From: Paraphaeosphaeria minitans | Lineage: Eukaryota > Ascomycota > Dothideomycetes > Pleosporales > Didymosphaeriaceae | Direction of reading: 5' to 3' | NCBI GenBank assembly: GCA_015832175.1 | Contig: WJXW01000002.1 | Coordinates: forward strand, 3,038,001 to 3,102,000 | DNA length: 64,000 nucleotides | Shown here: piece after piece, positions 20,879 to 32,692 of the stretch | Layout of the letters: each line of letters begins with the position of its first letter | Numbering within the stretch: position 1 is the first letter of the stretch | The notes under the pieces: model-generated | The model's database searches: none | Told to the model about the DNA's origin: nothing | The model's input: the letters and a program-made list of their open reading frames with translations, nothing else | Made by a program: the position numbers and the translations under genes

Positions 20879-23800
20879 ATGGCAGCCAAGCCCGAGAAGC
20901 TGGATCCCGTATGGGATGATCTCGATAGGTGCGCTCACGCTGCTCTGCTACCCCGGATTCTCTCCAATGGCAGACTACCTAGTCGCTAACCGGCCCGCGA
21001 TGCAGGACCATGGTGCGCATGTCATCCCAGAGGCAGTGGGTCGAGCTAACATGGGGTCGCAAAGGGCCAACTGTTCATGATGGGCTTCGATGGAACCTCC
21101 ATCACGCCGCACATCAAGACGCTTATCGAGAAGCACCACCTGGGTTCTATCTTGCTGACGGCCAAGAATCTCAAATGTACGAGACAGTGTTTCACCTGCC
21201 AACTGGGGCTCCCGGTTCGCTAACCATTTGTAGCCGCCGAAGAGACTACCAAGCTGTGTTATGAGCTCCAGAAGATTGCCCACGATGCAGGTCACCCAGT
21301 ACCGCTCGCAATCGGTATTGACCAAGAGAATGGCGGTGTCAACAGTCTCTATGATGAAATCTATGTTCGCCAGTACCCCAGCAGCATGGGCATGGCAGCG
21401 GCGGGCTCAATCGAGCTCGCTTACGAAGTCGCAAAGGCGACCGCCCAAGAGATATCCGCCTGTGGCATCAACTGGATATTCGGCCCGTGTCTAGATGTAC
21501 TCACCAACGCTCGAAACCAGCCTCTGGGGGTCAGGACAGCTGGTGACGACCCCCAGGAAGTATCCGCGTATGGCGTGGCGTTCATGAAAGGCTACAAAGA
21601 TGCCGGCATCGTCACTCTAGGCAAGCATTTTCCGTCCTACGGTAATCTCGAATTCCTCGGCTCAACCTTGGATGTCCCAATCATCACCGAGTCGCTGGAG
21701 CAGCTGAGCCTTAGTGCGTTGATCCCGTTTCGGGAAGCTATCCAGCAGGGCCTCGACTCTATGATGGTCGGCGGGTGTGCCATGTCGTCCGCTGGTCTCA
21801 ATGCCATGCACGCTTGCTTGTCCGAACAGGTTGTCGACGACTTACTTCGCAAGCAGATGAACTTCGACGGTGTGGTGGTGTCAGAGTGTCTAGAGATGGA
21901 CGCACTCAGCCACAACATTGGCGTCAGTGGTGGCACTGTCATGGCTGTCAATGCTGGTTGCGATATTGTCCTCCTCTGTCGTTCATTCTCGTTTCAGCAA
22001 GAAGCACTCAAAGGTCTCAAGACAGGCATCGAAAACGCAATGATCTCAAAAGCGAGGATATACCACTCTCTGCGCCGAGTCCTGAACATGAAGTCGAAAT
22101 GCACATCCTGGGAGAAAGCACTGAACCCACCGGGCATCAGCTTTCTGGAAAGTCTTCAACCATCACATACTTCCTTGTCCACGAGAGCGTACAACGGGTC
22201 CATCTCCGTAGTGCGAGACAAGAACCGCCTCCTGCCACTCTCGAATATACTCGAGAACGAAGAAGAGCTGCTGCTCCTGACGCCTCTAGTCAAGCCTCTG
22301 GCTGCCTCTGCTGCCTCGCGACAGCTTTCGGAGTCCGCGAACACGAATTCACCAGAACCTGCTGCATGGGCGCAGAGCTCCTCTGTGATGAGCGGAGAAA
22401 GAGTTTTCCGAGAACTAGGAAGATCGCTCGCAAGGCAGCGGAATGGACGTGTTCTGCATACGTCGTACACGTCAAATGGAGTGCGACCGGTCCACGAGAA
22501 CCTGATCAATCGCGCAAGCGCCATCGTGATCATTACTGCAGACGCGAATCGAAACCTTTACCAAAACGGGTTCACAAAGCACGTTTCGATGATCTGCAAC
22601 ATGCAATATACTACGGGCGGCGAAAAGCGTGAGAAGCCATTGATTGTCGTCGCTGTCAGTTCGCCCTACGACTTTGCCATGGACTCCTCAATCGGGACCT
22701 ATATATGTACGTACGACTTCACCGAAACCGCATTGAATTCCCTCGTCAAAGTACTGTACGGAGAGATCTCGCCCACGGGAAACCTGCCCGGCACCATCAG
22801 CAAAAGCCAGAAACTGCATTCTTCAAGGCAACACTGGCTCGTCGAGATCTACAATGAAGAAAGAGACGCGAATGCTCTCGACAACCTGATCACGGCAGTC
22901 ATGGACGGTACCCCGCCCAATCAACGGTCCGAACTGTCGAGTGCAACGTCGAACTCGTTCATTCTGCACGACAAAGAGGTAGAGGAGACGCACTTTGTCG
23001 TCCGTAATAGCAGTACGAACGCGCTGTACGGCTTCTGCTCGACATACTTCTTCAAGTCGACGGGCACCGGTGTCATAGGTGCTCTGTTTGTTGATCCCGG
23101 ACGCAGAAAGCTGTCCATCGGGCATTCCCTTCACAACCGAGCGATCCGCACGTTGCTACAAAGAGACGGAATCAAGCGATTCCAGCTCGGGTCGCGATTA
23201 CCGAGCATCTTTCTCGGGATCCCCACAGGCCACACCACGGAGCGTAAACGGCTTCGCTCCTGGTTCGCCAACCTTGGGTGGAATGCTGCGCTGTCTCGGT
23301 CGGTCTGCAACATGGTTGCACGCAACCTGCAGGCATGGTCTCCTCCAGAGGGCATGGCTAAGAGCCTGGCCGGTGCAGGGGCACAGTTTGACATTGTTTA
23401 CGGGTGGGATTACGCGAGCCCCATCCTGGATCACATCAAGACCAGCAACCGCCAAGGGCTGGCCGAAGTGTACAAAATTGCCCTCTCGGATCCTTCGGCG
23501 TGCGGGATCTTGCGGGCGAAGCGGCCGGAGGACGGGGCTCTGGTGGGTACGGTGGTGCTCTACGACCACCGGTCGGCCTTGTACGACTTCATACCGCCGC
23601 TGAAAGACCTCAAAGAAGCGGCAGGAGGCATATCGTCACCCGTCATCTCGCCTGGCGTGGGCGAGTACTCGACGTTGCTGCAAGGGCTGGTTCTACTTGG
23701 GATGCGGCAGATCAAGAAGTTGGGCGGGAACGCATGTTTGCTTGACTACGTAGGTGCGCCCCTGGACTAGATGAGTGGGTGGACAAGCTAACTCGTGGCA

Positions 23801-23915
23801 GATGGACGGCGATGGGAATTTCGACGGCTTCTCGGCGATGGGATTCGAGGTGCTGCACAACTTTGAGGAGGTGAGCTGCGACGCTGCGACGTGGACGATG
23901 ATACCTCCTTCTTGA
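20879..23915 (+). CDS. nag3: Glycoside hydrolase family 3 N-acetylglucosaminidase fused to GNAT acetyltransferase domain
   Basis: Five exons (20879-20928, 21006-21012, 21065-21176, 21234-23749, 23802-23915) encode 932 residues. Exon 2 is only 7 nt. Residues 20-360 are the GH3 barrel: GQLFMMGFDG, GSILLTAKNLK, PLAIGIDQENGGV, FGPCLDV. The catalytic loop reads KHFPSYG (187-193) in place of the usual KHFPGHG with its following D-S-H dyad, and the nucleophile segment reads VVSECLEM with Glu274 where NagZ enzymes have Asp. Residues from about 610 to the end resemble GNAT folds, including VDPGRRKLSIGHSL and a second half with GEYSTLLQGLVLLGM. GH3-GNAT fusions belong to fungal GlcNAc clusters (nag3 in Trichoderma). 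No signal peptide is seen, so the substrate is probably intracellular GlcNAc oligomers or conjugates; this is inference. Confidence 0.9.
21006..21012 (+). other. nag3: 7-nt micro-exon of nag3
   Basis: The heptamer GACCATG is flanked by a 77-nt intron (branch CGCTAAC, acceptor GCAG) and a 52-nt intron (donor GTGCGC, branch GAGCTAAC, acceptor AAAG). It supplies the residues R-T-M between DDLD and GQLFMMGF. Leaving it out shifts the frame and meets a TGA six codons later. Confidence 0.8.
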
Positions 23916-24270
23916 ACGACGGCGTACGAGGTGTGGTCTGCTTGGTAGGGATGAATAGATGTTTTAGATACCCTGGCAGGCGTTCGGGATCAATGTATGA
24001 TAGCGCTTCCTCTCAAGGGTAGACTTCCTACCTACCAGGTCGCGGAGACTTGACAAGGTTGCCGAGCATTTTGCTAGAGCGTGACCGTTTGCTGTGCAAG
24101 GTGATGGGAGTTTTCGAGGGTGCGGGCGAGGCTGCGACGGGACGAAGATGTGGCGGGCATGGGGTAGGCTACTAGCGTCACTAGCTGTCCGCAGCGTGGT
24201 GGTGACGGCTGTGGATACGACAGAAATGCCCCGACGAGACGCATCCGAGCTAGCTGCACGAGGGGGTGTG

Positions 24271-24450
24271 GGTGAAGCATGGTCGGGGTGGGTGAAGCAC
24301 TGTGAGTGTGGGTGAAGCACTGTGAGTGTGGGTGAAGCACTGTGGGTGTGGGTGAAGCATGGTGGGTGTGGGCGAAATACTGTGGGTGGAGGGGCGAATG
24401 AAGGAAGGCAGGCACGAAGGCAGGCACGAAGGCAGGCACGAAGGCAGGCA
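24271..24450. repeat. Two adjacent minisatellites: 20-bp unit and 12-bp unit
   Basis: From 24271 to 24390 a 20-bp unit of the form GGTGAAGCAC-TGTGAGTGTG occurs six times with few changes. Directly after it, 24405-24450, a 12-bp unit AAGGCAGGCACG occurs nearly four times. Both are contiguous copies without spacers. Confidence 0.9.
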
Positions 24451-24616
24451 TGTGATGTATTCGCCTGTCGCACAGCTCCTACGGCGGCAGCAGGCGCGGA
24501 CATTGCTTCGTGCTCGTCGCTGTGAGCCGCTGCCTATCGCATCGTCGTCCGGGCTGTCGAGGTATCACGGGCTTATTACTCAGAACTGAGAACAGGACTG
24601 AAGTCTGAGCGCCCAT

Positions 24617-24735
24617 GCCTTTGCCTTTGCCTTTGCCTCTGCCTCTGCCTCTGCCTCTGCCTCTGCCTTTGCCTCTGCCTCTGCCTTTGCCTCTGCCTTT
24701 GCCTCTGCCTTTGCCTTTGCCTTTGCTTTTGCCCT
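24617..24735. repeat. Hexanucleotide repeat (GCCTTT/GCCTCT)
   Basis: About 19 copies of GCCTYT in mixed order, followed by a CCCTCGCC-like run to 24780. On the minus strand it reads as an Ala-Lys/Ala-Glu polypeptide without other coding evidence. Confidence 0.92.
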
Positions 24736-25042
24736 CGCCCTCACCCTCGCCCTCGCCAACCCCAGCCCCAACCCCAGCCCTCAGCATCCATCCTCCTCGC
24801 CTCCGCACGCAGCAGCACCAGCAGCACCAGCAGCAGCACCACTGGCAACCCGCAACCCACCCGCAACCCACCCGCAACCCGCACCCGCACCCGCACCCGC
24901 ACCCGGTGTCGTTCTTCCTACCTGCCCGCTCGCACTGGCAGCCCCCCCGTAGTCCCATGCGCAAGCGCGCCGCCCACGCATTGCGACTGCGACTGCGACC
25001 GCGACCGCCAGCGCCAGCGCTCCTGCCGCCAGACGAGCAGCC

Positions 25043-26700
25043 ATGGAGGGCTTCGACACCATCACCATGAGCTATCTAGCCGCCCCGATGCCACTCCAGA
25101 GTGTAACCGCCCCCGAACAGCTGCAGCCTCCCCTGCTGCCCATGGACGCCTTCGACCAGCGCTCTAGTTATGACGCCGAGACCTTTGCCGGGTGAGCTGC
25201 ACGCCCGCCATGAACCTCTCTCTGCTGACCTTCCTCCCCAGCAGCGAGGACCACTTCGCCCACCACCACATCCACCCGCCCCCGCGCCTGCAGCGCTTCC
25301 CCAGCGCCTACGACGACCCCTTCTCCGACGTCCTCAGCACCTACGACCAGCCGCTGCAGCCCGACCCCAATGGCCTGCCCGAGAGCCCCAGCATCGAGCG
25401 CGACAACAAGCTGCTCAGCTTCTCGCTGCCCAGCGTGCCCTACACCCTGCTCAACTATGTCGCCCAGCGCGTCTCCATCTCCATGTCCGCCCAGCTGCAC
25501 GGCATGTTCTTCCTAGCCGAGTCGCCCTGGGCCTCAGCCGGCGACGTCGCTGCCGCCCCGACCGAGCTGACGTGCTACCGTCGCAACCTCTTCCAGATCA
25601 CAGGCACCGTCACGCTACCTAGAAGTCTCCAGTTCCTCCTGACCGACCAAGGCGACCAATTGCCCATCATCGGCCAGGAACTCACCATATCCGCCACCGA
25701 GTCGCTCGAGGGAAACCCCGTCAAGATCATATCCGTGCCCTGGAAGACACCCGCCAGCACGGCGACCGCGGCCGAGGACAAGACGGAGAAGGAGCCGCCC
25801 TCTTTCCCGCTGGATCTCAACAGCGGCCAAGACATGGACTCGGACTACGTCAATTTCCCCATCAGCTGGAAGCGGCTGCAGTTCAGGATCGCCACCGCCA
25901 ACAACGGCCGCCGGAAGGAGCTACAGCAGCATTTCGTCGTGCGGCTCAAGGTCGTGGCCCTCCTCTCCAATGGAGCCAAGGTGCCCGTCTGCGAAGTCCA
26001 TTCGGGAGCCATTATTGTGCGCGGACGCAGCCCGAGGAACTTCCAATCCCGCAAAGATATGCCAATCAGTGGAACGGGCGGCTCCATGCGCAAAGCTCAC
26101 GCTTCACACCAGCCAAACAGAACACCGACAGCTGATGCCCAGCAATCCAATCACAACAGCAGCAACACCAACGCCCAGACCACGCCTGGCACCACCAAGG
26201 CGATGGACTCGCTCCAGCTCCCGTTCGACTTCAACCCAAATGATCCCATCCTGTCGCCCGAATTCAGCATGGACTGGAAAGTGCCTGCTGCCCCGATGAC
26301 GGCGATCCCACAGGATCCAACGCCCCCACCCATCACGCCCTATGCGCGGTCAACTCCAGATCTTTCTCGGGGTGGTGCACAGGCTCAGCACGCTGTCATG
26401 GCACCAGTGTCCCTATCCTTGACCGATGACGAGCCGAAGAAATCAGCTTCCCCGGCCGAGCACCCCAGGAAGCGAGGCACTCCTGCGCGACCACCCTCAT
26501 TTTCCGTTGGGCTCATCAACAGCCCCGACGAAAGTGCAGATCTGCTGTACGAGTACTTTCCCCTCGGCCTGGACGACTGGATGCCGCCTGTGGATGCTGT
26601 TTACCGGCCGCACGTGGTGCACCACACCAATCTCCCGCCGGACCCGAAGGCGCTTGCGGTGAAGAGCAAGTCCAAACGCTACTTTTCCGATGCCTGGTGA
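25043..26700 (+). CDS. ron1: NDT80/PhoG-type transcription factor, regulator of GlcNAc catabolism
   Basis: Two exons (25043-25191, 25242-26700) with a 50-nt intron encode 535 residues. Residues about 110-330 form an NDT80/PhoG DNA-binding domain of the Ig-like p53 type: ELTCYRRNLFQITGTVTLP, WKRLQFRIATANNGRRKELQQHFVVRLKVVA, and the hallmark VRGRSPRNFQSRKDMP near residue 310. The flanks are low in order: Pro/His-rich before the domain and Asn/Thr/Pro-rich after it. The C-terminus ends GLDDWMPPVDAVYRPH...RYFSDAW. In Trichoderma the homologue RON1 sits in the GlcNAc cluster and is needed to induce it; the same role is inferred here from position and domain. It acts in the nucleus. The start at 25043 is the first ATG of the frame after the repeat tract. 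Confidence 0.9.
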
Positions 26701-27744
26701 TGCAATTTTATAGCTCGATACCCCGTGCTTCGGCGTTTTCTGTTATGGACGGTTTCAAAACGATTTACGACCGTGTTTTACTCCTGTACGAACTTGGCTT
26801 GGACGTTGGGAATGCCGGTGGCAGCGTTGGCTGTGCAGACTCAACCGACAGGTGTGAGGTTGGGACAAATCGCCCTGGCAATGCCAGAAAGATGGCGGGT
26901 CCTGGTCCTCCCGCGCTCTCTTGAATTCATGGGCGTACGGCGTGAGGAGTTTTGGATGGGTCGCCTGCGAGGGATGGGAAGGATAGACACGGCCTGACTC
27001 TCGGGAACATGGAGACAAGGAGGAAACGGAATGTGGACGGATGAAAGAGAGCACGGCAGAGGGCAAAAGAAGGGCACATGGACGCTTGGGGCTCGAGAGG
27101 ATTGCGTCTGCAAACAGCATTATATCCCAGTCTTAACATTATGACTATGCATTGTTTTACATGTACGTGACAGCGTCTCGTCTCGTCTTGTCTCGTCTCG
27201 TCCCGCTTTTGGCATTGCGTGCGTGCGATGCATTGTCTGTTCGCTGGCAATCAATCAAAGCCACCCCCCGGTCTCGGCCAATGGGGGAATACGGCGAGGC
27301 TTGCGTGCGTGCACCCCCCCGTTGCGACGTCCGAGCCTTGCCTTGCCTTGCCTTGCCTCGCCTTGCCACCTTTTGTCGCTGTGGGCAGGACGGTAAGCTC
27401 GCCCGTCGAACGGATGGTGCTGTGCTGTGCAGTGTAGCGCGGTGGGCCGCGTTGAATGAAGAAGGGAAAAATCATGTCAAACGTGTAGGGTGGAGTCGTG
27501 CGGGAAATAAAAACCGTGCACGGAATAGAATAGATAGAATAGAATAGGTTAGAATATATTATATCAGATTAGGTAGACTAGAATGGTGGCTCGTGAATTC
27601 GACGTCTCAGTGTCACTGTCGTGTAGCTACTAGGTAGGTAGGTAGGTAGGTAGGTAGGTAGGTAGGTAGGTAGGTAGGTAGGTATGAGGTATGAGGTAAA
27701 ACTGCGCATCTGCTTCTATCTCTATCTATCTATCTTTCTATCTT

Positions 27745-27819
<75 letters not shown>

Positions 27820-29871
27820 CTCCCACCCACGCACATGGTAGACTACAGTACCTACCTAGACGATCATGTTCTACCTAGGCAAACAACCCACCACGTACCC
27901 ACTAGACTAGACTAGACTAGACTAGACTACCTACCTACCTACCTACCCACCACACGAAGGGGCAGAGGAGCAAGCATGCCAGTCGTGCATGCGTTAGACT
28001 ACCTAGCGATACGACGTCTGTCTGGATCCGAGAGCGCGCACACTCGAGTAATGGGATCGTCTGGAGCGGGTGGGTCGGAGATGCGTTGGGGTTGCATCGC
28101 GGGGGTCCATCATGGGATGGGATGGGTTGCGCTTTGTAGGTGGTGGAGTCTGGTCTGGTCTAGGGTTTACAGAGGTGGGCGGTGGGCGGTGGTTGCCTAC
28201 CGTATCGTAGCGTAGCGTACCGCCGATGGGGGCTAGACTGGATGGATGGGTGGGTAGGTAGTCTAGGGGGCGGGAGCGTGCCGAGGTAGGGCGGTGGTAG
28301 GTAGGTACCGTAGGTAGCGACGACGCTTGGTCCTTGGAGTGGCGGTCCATCCACACCCGCTCTGCAACCACACACGGACATGCGACCCGCGAGGGCGTGG
28401 GCGTGGGCGTAGACAGGCACCAACCCCGACGGGCGCGAGCGAGTTGGACAATACCCAAGCCCTGCCTCGGAAGGAAACATGTAGGTAGGTACCATCTCGA
28501 AGGCGCTTCCGGGGACCCAGCAGTGTTTCTGCTCGGCATGGATGGCTTTTTTGGGGGCCGTGGAGCGATGGCAGACAGACATGAGGCTGCGCTTCGCTTC
28601 GCTGGCGTCGTGGGTAGTATGTCTATCTATGCGCCCTCTCTGTGGATGGTAGGTAGGTACCTGGGTAAGTAGACTAGGTAGACTAGGTGGGTAGGTGGGT
28701 GGGTAGGCATTGGGTTGCTTGGCGCGCATGCATTCCAGGGTGGACCAACCGACCCGTCGCCATCGAGAGCAAAACCCCACGTCTGGACTTTTGCGGTGAC
28801 ATCAACATCAACAACAAAAGCGCCATGCAACAATGCCATTGTCCCATCCCATCCCATCCCATCCCCTAACCCTGACCCTACTCGATAGGTAAGACCACAA
28901 CATCCCACCCCCCTACACCGCCACCAGTCCAGCACGACGCCCCTCACCAACATACATACCTACATACCACCCACCCACCCCTCTCACCCGCACGTGCGCG
29001 CTCTCAGTCCAGCACCCGACGCAACGCGGTGAAGAGGAAGGTGACAGGCAGCCGAGGGCAGCCGAGTACGAGTACGAGATGAGATGAGACGGGACCCATG
29101 ACATTGTGTCGTATCAGATCGTATCAGATCAGATCGGATCGGATCTCGTGCTCGGGCTGGACGCCGCGATGCTGGACGCTGGACGCTGCGATGCTACCGT
29201 GCGGTATTCTAGGTTGCGGGAGAATGTGTGTGTGTGTGTGTGTGTGTGCTAAGATTAGATGCGAGGCGGACGTGTGATGGAGAGGGTTGCTGCAGATGCG
29301 GACCAGATCCATCTAGGTAGAGGTGTGTGGTGAGTACGCACGTTTCCAGAGGAGCACCTCTGGTCACGTCTCGGTGCGTGCCCACGTTCCGGAGCACCCC
29401 AGGTCACGTCTCAAAAGACGGGGCTGAAGAAAGCCCAACGTGCAACGTCGTCAGCGTCCGGGCCCTCACTACCTACGACGCACAAGGGAGCAAGTGGGAG
29501 GGAGGTGTGATAAATTTTGACGACTTTCGCTAGATTATGATCCCCAGTATCCAAAAAAGCCATGGTCGGCATCCAAAACGCCGTAGGGAACTCGCCCTTT
29601 TAAATGCATCTTGCTCGCGTCCCTCATAACTTCGCCAAGATGCGCCGCATCCGTGTGTCCTCCCTCCATCGTTCGTCTCGTTCGTCAGGATGCAGCAAAG
29701 GGAAAAGAAAGCGATGCAGTAAAACGAAAAAACCTGGGGCTCTATACAATCCGTCCTCTGTTGCGTCGCGACCGAGACAGAAATGCAATATTTTCTTTCT
29801 CCCGTGCCGTGTATGTACAAATCAACATTGCTTCGCGGGGTATAAAGCGGCACTTGCAACAACAAACACGT
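26701..29871. other. 3.2-kb gene-free spacer with many microsatellites
   Basis: No frame shows a protein family. The interval is packed with simple repeats: CCTTG units (27338-27362), AGAAT units (27525-27560), (TAGG)n (27631-27684), (CTAT)n (27717-27819), (ACTAG)n (27901-27928), (CTAC)n (27927-27948), scattered TAGGTAGG motifs (28255-28720), and (TG)n (29225-29248). It separates ron1 from the hxk3 3' end, in the middle of the cluster. Confidence 0.75.
27631..27819. repeat. Adjacent (TAGG)n and (CTAT)n microsatellites
   Basis: About 13 TAGG units at 27631-27684 are followed, after a 30-bp gap, by about 25 TATC-type units with a few TTTC variants up to 27819. Confidence 0.95.
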
Positions 29872-31644
29872 CTACTCTTCGAGACAGCACACTGCAACCG
29901 CAGCCCCGAAGATGGCAGACTCGACGGCGATCTCAAGGGAAATCGACTTGGGGTCGGCTCCAGAGGCGGTGGTCAGCTCATCCAGGTGTGACTGGCAAAG
30001 CTCGCGGAACAGGGGGTACTTTTCGATGATGGATCCGTTGCATCCAATCGCCATCCTCCCTGCCGTCGCTGGCGTGAGACCCTCGGACGTTGTGCGCAGA
30101 ATCCACAGCGCGTGGATGCCAGCTGCTAAAAAAGCAGCTGCTCGGTGAGCAACAAGCTGGGAGACTTGTCGGACGAAGTGGATGTCGTTGTAAGTGGGTG
30201 GCCTGCTCAGTGGGTGTTTTGCCTGGAACAGGGCGATGCCGTTGGTGAGGTTCTTGGACGTGTCCATTTCCAACGCTGCAATGATGCCTGTTTCGAGCGA
30301 GTACGCTTCGTTGAGCTTGTCTGGCATTTCTCCTCCAAACAGTCCTGCTGTGCGTACCGCCTCTGAAACGATCAATCGGACCAGCTCTCCCAGGTAGCGG
30401 CCACTGATCATGTGCTCGAAAGGCTGAAAATCTGGGCGAACGTGGGCGTCGTTGAGCTGCACGTCCCACCGTGTCATTGGAAATACGGTTTTGCCGCCGA
30501 ACATGCTGAGTTCGGTGTTGACAAGAACGTGAGTAGCCTCGTCCCGCCACTTCTGGGGGTATCCTTTGTATTTGGTAGAAGCTAGGGTTGAGGTGGGAAG
30601 GTGCACGGCAATGTTGAAGCCTGTGCCGAGAATGACGGCAAAGCGTGTCGCCGGGTCTTCGTAGGCACGTGACAACAGAGTTGCTGCAGAGTCGTTGACT
30701 ATCGAGTCTAGTCGCACTGGCAGATTCTGGAGCGATGTCAGTGTCCAGTGGGAGGGAAAAAAGTCGCCGGTCCACTCACCCTCTTCCTACAAGGGGCCAT
30801 GATCAGCTCGCTCAGGTCTTGGCCGAGCGTACCCTCTGTCGCACGGAAGCCCTTGCCCATGGCAAGTAGGTTGCCAGAGCGAGAGGAAGTTTGGCTGGCG
30901 ACAGGTCAGTTGGGAGACAGCAGCGAGCGGCGGGACAGGCACATACTCGACGGGGAAGGACCAAGCTAGGCCCATGGGGAAGGTGGTGGCGCCATTGATC
31001 TTTTTCAGCTGGGGATCCGACATGGCCGTCTCGATCTTCTCGGCCATCCATTCGAAGAATTGGGTACCGCGGAGGTGTCGAACCGAGTTGTCGATCTTGT
31101 AGCTCTTCATGTTGACGATGCGCATGCTCTTCGCGGCGGGCTGGCGGCCGTTGAGCTCCACAACAGCGACGCGGAAAGTCGAACCGCCGACATCGAGGGC
31201 CAGGTAGGTGCCGTGCTCGAGGCCGGTGGGCAGCTTGTGGTTGTAGGAAGGCAGCATGCAGATGTCGCTCGCCTGCAGCTTGGGCGCAAACTGGTCATGC
31301 AGCCTCCCGGACATGTGCAGCAGCTGGGCAGGGTCCAGGGGAGCCTCGAGCAGACGCTGCATCTCGCGCAACAGGTCGTCCTGGGTGCGCTCGTAGGTTC
31401 GCACGGCATCGCGGGTGCGCTTCCGCGAGGGCAGCGAGGGCAGCACGGAGCGGATGAGCGAGGGCAGCATGGCGAGACGTTCCAGAGCCGCAAGTAGGCT
31501 CTGCCAGAAGTCAAACATGGGCTCCTTATACCGACGGACGGTGGACTGGCGGGCGGGAGGATTGCGGGCGGCGAGGGCGCGGTCGTCTTCGAGGAGGGTC
31601 AAACGGCGGCTTTTGAAGCGTTTCAGCAGGCGGTGGGAGGGCAT
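29872..31644 (-). CDS. hxk3: Hexokinase-family kinase, probable N-acetylglucosamine kinase
   Basis: Three exons (31644-30947, 30894-30780, 30726-29872) with 52- and 53-nt introns encode 555 residues. Family motifs in order: phosphate-1 loop LDVGGSTFRV (150-159), SFPVDQTSSRSG bridging intron 1, GKGFRATEGTLGQDL, the catalytic Asp283 in IVNDSAATLL, ILGTGFNIAVH, and the adenosine region ARRAAAFLAAG-like near the end. Candida Hxk1 and Trichoderma Hxk3 are GlcNAc kinases of this branch; the cluster context supports that substrate over glucose. The N-terminus is about 60 residues longer than in hexokinases and very basic; an alternative start at M43 (MFDFWQSLL, 31518) would remove most of it. Product GlcNAc-6-P feeds NagA. 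Confidence 0.9.
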
Positions 31645-32634
31645 GGGCTGGGGGGGAGGGGGGGTGGGAGGGTGGAGGGTGTGGCAGATGGAGATTGCCG
31701 CGTGGTGACAGCGGGGCCAGGTGGTGCTGAGGGTTGATTGCAGGCGTATATCAGAATCGCAGGTGGTCCTGAGCGGCCGGGCGGTCAGGACAAGGCTACG
31801 TCGCAGACTCCATGCGGGCCGGTGGCATTCAGCGAGCGATGTCGCAAACGGCTCCTAAGCATGGTTGTACGGCTTATGGCATAATAGGGAGAGGGTTGTA
31901 TCCGCTAGAGGCACACTTGGGAAAATGCTCCGGCGAGGAGACTGGCGGCCGAGCAAGAGTCCTTACAGCGGGGCTTCGGGGCGGGCAGGCAGGAGTCCTT
32001 ACAGCGGGGCTTCAGGGCAGGCAGGCAGGCAGGGTACGGGGTGGGACGGCCAGGCACGCAGCGCCGCACCGCACCACACCGCGCACAAGCAGCGTAGACT
32101 ATCTAGCGAGGGCGAGGGCGAGGGCGAGGGCGAGGGCGAGGGCGAGGGTGCGGGCGGGCGAGCGAGCGGGCGGGTGTGATGGCGAATTGCTGTCGTGGGC
32201 ATGTTTCGTGGGCTTGTTTCGTGAGCATGTTTCGTGGCGGGAATGCTACGGTTACTCCAATCTAGCCGCGTTGAGCCACCACGCAGCGTCCCACGGCCAA
32301 TGCTACAAGGCATCTTCTAGGTAGCGCCCGCCGTCCGCCGCCCGCCGCCCGCCGCCCGCCCATCCCACCAGCCAGACGGACGGACGATCGCTGCCAGCCT
32401 GGCCCTGTTGCAAGCCGCCTCACCGCGGCCATTGAGCCGACTCCACGGCGTCGCATCCAGATTGCAGCGCACCCTCGGCAGCCTGTACCCAGTAGGTAGG
32501 TAGACCATTGGCCGACGCCGACGCGGCCGGCAATAACGACCAAAGCGACTACGCCAGGCCAACCACCCCATACCTACACAGTAGACTACCGACTACCTAC
32601 ACCAGGCCAAGTCATGGCCCACCTCACCTCGTCC

Positions 32635-32692
32635 CACCGTCCACCGTCCACCGTCCACCGTCCACCGTCCACCGTCCACCGTCCACCGTCCA
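32635..32692. repeat. Heptanucleotide repeat (CCACCGT)n
   Basis: About eight perfect copies in a row. The 7-bp period makes all frames look coding, which explains long frames here on both strands. Confidence 0.95.

Larger units (their letters stand above)
23916..25042. other. Intergenic region nag3-ron1, rich in tandem repeats
   Basis: About 1.13 kb. The repeats are listed separately. The last 300 bp (24740-25042) is C-rich with CACCAG, CGCACC and CGACTG runs and must contain the ron1 promoter or leader. Long frames on both strands here are artefacts of the repeats. Confidence 0.6.

Noticed and set aside
24479..24964. 161-codon minus-strand frame rich in Gly/Lys
   Set aside because: It is a translation of the hexamer repeat and adjacent low-complexity DNA.
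28003..28780. Pro/Thr-rich minus-strand frames up to 206 codons
   Set aside because: Low-complexity, overlapping each other in different frames, without splice signals or homology.
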